Origin: an uncultured Bacillota bacterium
GTDB taxonomy: Bacteria; Bacillota_A; Clostridia; Peptostreptococcales; Anaerovoracaceae
DNA length: 8,592 bases
NCBI GenBank assembly: GCA_946628525.1
Contig: CAMOWO010000025.1
Coordinates: forward strand, 1 to 8,592
Direction: 5' to 3'
The notes beneath the pieces were generated by a model. The model saw only the letters and a program-made list of their open reading frames with translations. It was not told the DNA's origin and searched no databases. The position numbers were made by a program, and so were the translations under genes. Shown here piece after piece: positions 7,005 to 8,592 of this stretch. Position 1 is the stretch's first letter, and each line of letters begins with the position of its first letter.

Positions 7005-8294
7005 ATGTCTGATAAACTTGACAGGAAACTTGTGAATCTGCACATATTCCTTGATTTGGCGAAATTAAAAAAGAAGATTCCTGACGACTTCACAGAGGTG
7101 AAGAAGATCCAGGACAAAAGAGTTCAGAAACTGGCTAAAAGAGCCTACGAGATCCCGTTCTATCGAGAGAGATTCGATAAGGCAGGGGTGAAACCGGAGG
7201 ACATCAGGACGGGCCTGGATCTGGCCAAACTTCCTCTGCTCACAAAGGATGAGCTGAGGGCCTGGATGAAGGAAGAGGCAAAGGATCCGAAATACGAGTA
7301 CTGGTTCCGGGATACCACCAGCGGTTCCACCGGAGAACCTCTCATGGTGCTCCTCTCGCCAAAAGAAAAGGCGTACATGATGGCCAATTGGTTCCGTGTC
7401 ATGATGGAGGCAGGCTACAATCCTTTCTTCGGCAAGACCATGAGCAGAAGGAGCGCCCATAGTGTGACGGGCGGAAGCGACACCTTCCTGCAGCGCTTCG
7501 GCATCCTGAGGAGGGGATTCCTCAATCAGTATGCTCCCGAAGAGGAGATGATCCGCCAGGTCAACGAATACAAACCGGACTTCCTCTACATGAACAAGAC
7601 CGAGCTCATGCGGCTCTGCCTCTACTGCAAGCAGCACGACAGCAAGATCCATAAGCCGAAGTTCTTCTGCCCGACAGGCGAAAAGATCGACGACATCGCC
7701 AGGAGCCTGTTCATCGAGATCCTGGGTCCCGGGATCATCGATTCCTACGGCACAGCAGAAGCGGGAGCATGCATGGTGAAACTGCCGGGAAGCAGCGAGC
7801 ACGTGGTACACAGCGACTCCTTCGTCGTGAACATCTACGACGATAACGATCAGCTCTCCGACACCGGAAAAATCGCGGTGACGCCGCTCTACAAAACGGA
7901 TCTTCCGCTGATCAACTACGTGGTGGGCGATAAGGTGCACTCCGAGATCCGAGACGGCGTGCGATTCGTCACAGGAGTAGAAGGCAGGATGAACGACTTC
8001 TTCCGGTACGAATCCGGCGAAGTGACCCCCTTCTTCGAGATTGCCCCGATCATTGCCCACTGTGAAGACATCCTGCAGATCCGTTTCATCCAGGACGAAT
8101 ACGGCCACCTCAACGTCCAGTGCGTCCACAACGATGAAAAAACAGACAAAACGCTCCAGCAGATCGAGGAGCAGATGACCGCCGACCTCAACAGCAAATT
8201 CAAGCACCCATTCCAGATCGACTACGAGTGGATGGACTCCATCCCACCGGACCCGAACGGGAAGCTGAGGATGATCGTTTGCAATGTTGAGTAA
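7005..8294 (+). CDS. PaaK/CapK-type adenylate-forming enzyme
   Basis: This 429-residue protein belongs to the ANL superfamily branch of phenylacetate-CoA ligase (PaaK) and capsule-associated CapK proteins, which activate a carboxylic acid with ATP as an acyl-adenylate. Visible motifs are the phosphate loop TTSGSTGEPL (104-113), the adenylate-binding SYGTAEAG (247-254), Gly-Asp (308-309), Gly-Arg followed by Asp (327-331) and a C-terminal Pro-Asn-Gly-Lys with the candidate catalytic Lys420. The N-terminal helix with AYEIPFYRERFDKAGV is typical of the family. The length fits stand-alone PaaK/CapK proteins. No signal peptide is seen, so it is cytosolic. The ATG at 6999 has a GGGAG only one base upstream; the ATG at 7005 has the same GGGAG (6993-6997) seven bases away and is preferred. 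I see no convincing promoter just upstream, so it may depend on read-through past the 6934-6961 hairpin. Its acid substrate and acceptor (CoA, carrier protein or sugar) are unknown; the envelope-related neighbours favour a surface-polymer role over phenylacetate catabolism, since no paa gene is nearby. Confidence 0.85.
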   Translation: MSDKLDRKLVNLHIFLDLAKLKKKIPDDFTEVKKIQDKRVQKLAKRAYEIPFYRERFDKAGVKPEDIRTGLDLAKLPLLTKDELRAWMKEEAKDPKYEYWFRDTTSGSTGEPLMVLLSPKEKAYMMANWFRVMMEAGYNPFFGKTMSRRSAHSVTGGSDTFLQRFGILRRGFLNQYAPEEEMIRQVNEYKPDFLYMNKTELMRLCLYCKQHDSKIHKPKFFCPTGEKIDDIARSLFIEILGPGIIDSYGTAEAGACMVKLPGSSEHVVHSDSFVVNIYDDNDQLSDTGKIAVTPLYKTDLPLINYVVGDKVHSEIRDGVRFVTGVEGRMNDFFRYESGEVTPFFEIAPIIAHCEDILQIRFIQDEYGHLNVQCVHNDEKTDKTLQQIEEQMTADLNSKFKHPFQIDYEWMDSIPPDPNGKLRMIVCNVE

Positions 8295-8299
8295 GCGGG

Positions 8300-8319
8300 T
8301 GAGGATGCGCTTGTCCTCA
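8300..8319 (+). repeat. Short hairpin just after the CapK-like gene
   Basis: TGAGGA (8300-8305) pairs with TCCTCA (8314-8319) around an eight-base loop, five bases after the stop codon. It has no T-run after it, so it is not an intrinsic terminator by itself. It may be the first part of the larger structured block that follows. Confidence 0.4.
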
Positions 8320-8356
8320 TCGCGCACGGTCACGAAGGCTCGCTCACAGAGAATAG

Positions 8357-8410
8357 AACCCCAGAGAAACTCGCCTTAAAGCCTAGAGGGCTCAGACAGT
8401 CTCTGGGGTT
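8357..8410. terminator. Candidate bidirectional intrinsic terminator
   Basis: AACCCCAGAGA (8357-8367) pairs perfectly over 11 bases with TCTCTGGGGTT (8400-8410). The 32-base loop contains a small inner hairpin, AGCC 8380-8383 with GGCT 8389-8392. On the plus strand the stem runs into TTTATCTT; on the minus strand it runs into TTCTATTCTCT, so both directions have a T-rich tail. It lies 62 bases after the CapK-like gene and would end that transcript and any convergent one. The large loop is unusual for an intrinsic terminator. Confidence 0.55.
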
Positions 8411-8415
8411 TATCT

Positions 8416-8461
8416 TAGTAATCTGCCCAAATCTGTGATTTGGCGCGCAGATTCTATACTA
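8416..8461. repeat. Long interrupted hairpin
   Basis: AATCTGC (8420-8426) pairs with GCAGATT (8447-8453), and inside it CCAAATC (8427-8433) pairs with GATTTGG (8437-8443) around a TGT loop, with CGC bulged on the 3' side. TAGTA (8416-8420) can extend the outer end by pairing with TACTA (8457-8461). The 14-bp core has no clear T-run after it. It is the central arm of the structured block. Confidence 0.5.
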
Positions 8462-8492
8462 GAGTCACAGTGCTTCAGCACGTGGTGACTCT
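8461..8492 (+). repeat. Hairpin with T-rich 3' flank
   Basis: AGAGTCAC (8461-8468) pairs with GTGACTCT (8485-8492), and GTGC (8470-8473) pairs with GCAC (8478-8481) around a TTCA loop; the join has one unpaired base on the 5' side and three on the 3' side. TCTGTTATTCTC follows on the plus strand, so it could act as a second plus-strand terminator. Equally it can be the third arm of the multi-branched element. Confidence 0.5.
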
Positions 8493-8555
8493 TCTGTTAT
8501 TCTCTACGCTCGTTTCGCCTGTGACCATGGGCGCTCCTGCGGAATCGCGCGTCAC

Positions 8556-8583
8556 GACCTGCACATCTCTGGATGTACTGGTC
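8556..8583. repeat. Hairpin near the right edge
   Basis: GACC (8556-8559) pairs with GGTC (8580-8583), and ACATC (8563-8567) with GATGT (8572-8576) around a TCTG loop. Three unpaired-type bases sit on each side, of which G8561 and C8578 could also pair. The window ends nine bases later, so the structure may extend beyond it. Confidence 0.4.
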
Positions 8584-8592
8584 CTGGGGAAG

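Larger units (their letters stand above)
8322..8534. other. Multi-branched structured intergenic element (candidate RNA or palindromic repeat)
   Basis: The ends of this block pair with each other: GCGC 8322-8325 with 8531-8534, GGTCAC 8328-8333 with GTGACC 8521-8526, AGGC 8336-8339 with GCCT 8517-8520, and AGAGAATA 8348-8355 with TATTCTCT 8498-8505, about 22 pairs interrupted by internal loops. Inside lie three separate hairpins (8357-8410, 8416-8461, 8461-8492), giving the shape of a four-way junction. Together with its flanks it fills the 298-base stretch after 8294, where I find no supportable gene. It could be a structured non-coding RNA, a dispersed palindromic repeat, or a set of terminators that pair by chance. 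I do not recognise it as a known RNA class. Pairings were found by eye, without energy calculation. Confidence 0.4.
8319..8557 (+). repeat. Imperfect direct repeat flanking the structured block
   Basis: ATCGCGC then ACG then GTCACGA (8319-8335) recurs as ATCGCGC directly followed by GTCACGA (8544-8557), the same two heptamers with a three-base difference. Each copy has a GCGCT a little upstream (8307-8311 and 8531-8535). The copies are 225 bases apart and bracket the three hairpins. Confidence 0.45.

Noticed and set aside
8305..8379. 24-codon plus-strand reading frame beginning ATG after GGGTGAGG
   Set aside because: The best SD-like bases touch the ATG, the peptide has no recognisable features, and the frame runs through the inverted-repeat arms, which explain the sequence better.
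8475..8592. Minus-strand frames open from the right edge (stops at 8475-8477 and 8497-8499) that might be the C-terminus of a convergent gene
   Set aside because: Two overlapping minus frames and one plus frame are all open over this short stretch, none has a recognisable motif, and the region is palindromic. A real gene end is possible but cannot be chosen.
8422..8592. Plus-strand frame of 57 codons open to the right edge, with ATG at 8527
   Set aside because: No SD precedes the ATG, and the frame passes straight through two hairpins. It is more likely an accident of the repeat sequence.

Overview
The base composition, strong Shine-Dalgarno (SD) sequences, AGA/AAG-rich codon use and protein families suggest a low-to-mid GC Gram-positive anaerobe of the class Clostridia. 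This is inference from style and gene families; there is no rRNA or other phylogenetic marker, and I cannot name a genus.

Layout. Positions 1-110 hold the 5' end of a minus-strand gene with a Gly/Arg/Ser-rich N-terminus. A divergent intergenic region (111-257) carries a promoter for a plus-strand DUF2207 membrane protein (258-2165), which ends in a Gly-rich tail. A good sigma-A-type promoter (2176-2204) then precedes a two-gene unit: an LCP (LytR-CpsA-Psr) glycopolymer transferase (2242-3822) and a Wzx-like polysaccharide flippase (3840-5126), only 17 bases apart. A further promoter overlapping the flippase stop codon precedes a secreted L,D-transpeptidase (YkuD) with fibronectin-III-like modules (5189-6901), which ends before a perfect 12-bp hairpin (6934-6961). 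The last gene is a PaaK/CapK-type adenylate-forming enzyme (7005-8294). The final 298 bases have no supportable gene but are dense with inverted repeats: a long-range interrupted helix (8322-8339 with 8498-8534) encloses three hairpins, and further alternative pairings run to the window edge.

How the genes fit together. All recognisable genes except the DUF2207 gene have a plausible envelope role. The flippase would move a lipid-linked glycan outward, the LCP protein would attach a glycopolymer to the wall or another acceptor, the L,D-transpeptidase would cross-link or decorate peptidoglycan, and the CapK-like enzyme would activate a carboxylic acid, possibly to modify a surface polymer. No glycosyltransferase or polymerase lies in the window, so the polymer must be made elsewhere. 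I see no mobile element, CRISPR array, tRNA or rRNA. The protein genes are known families in an unremarkable arrangement; the least explained item is the structured 3' intergenic block.
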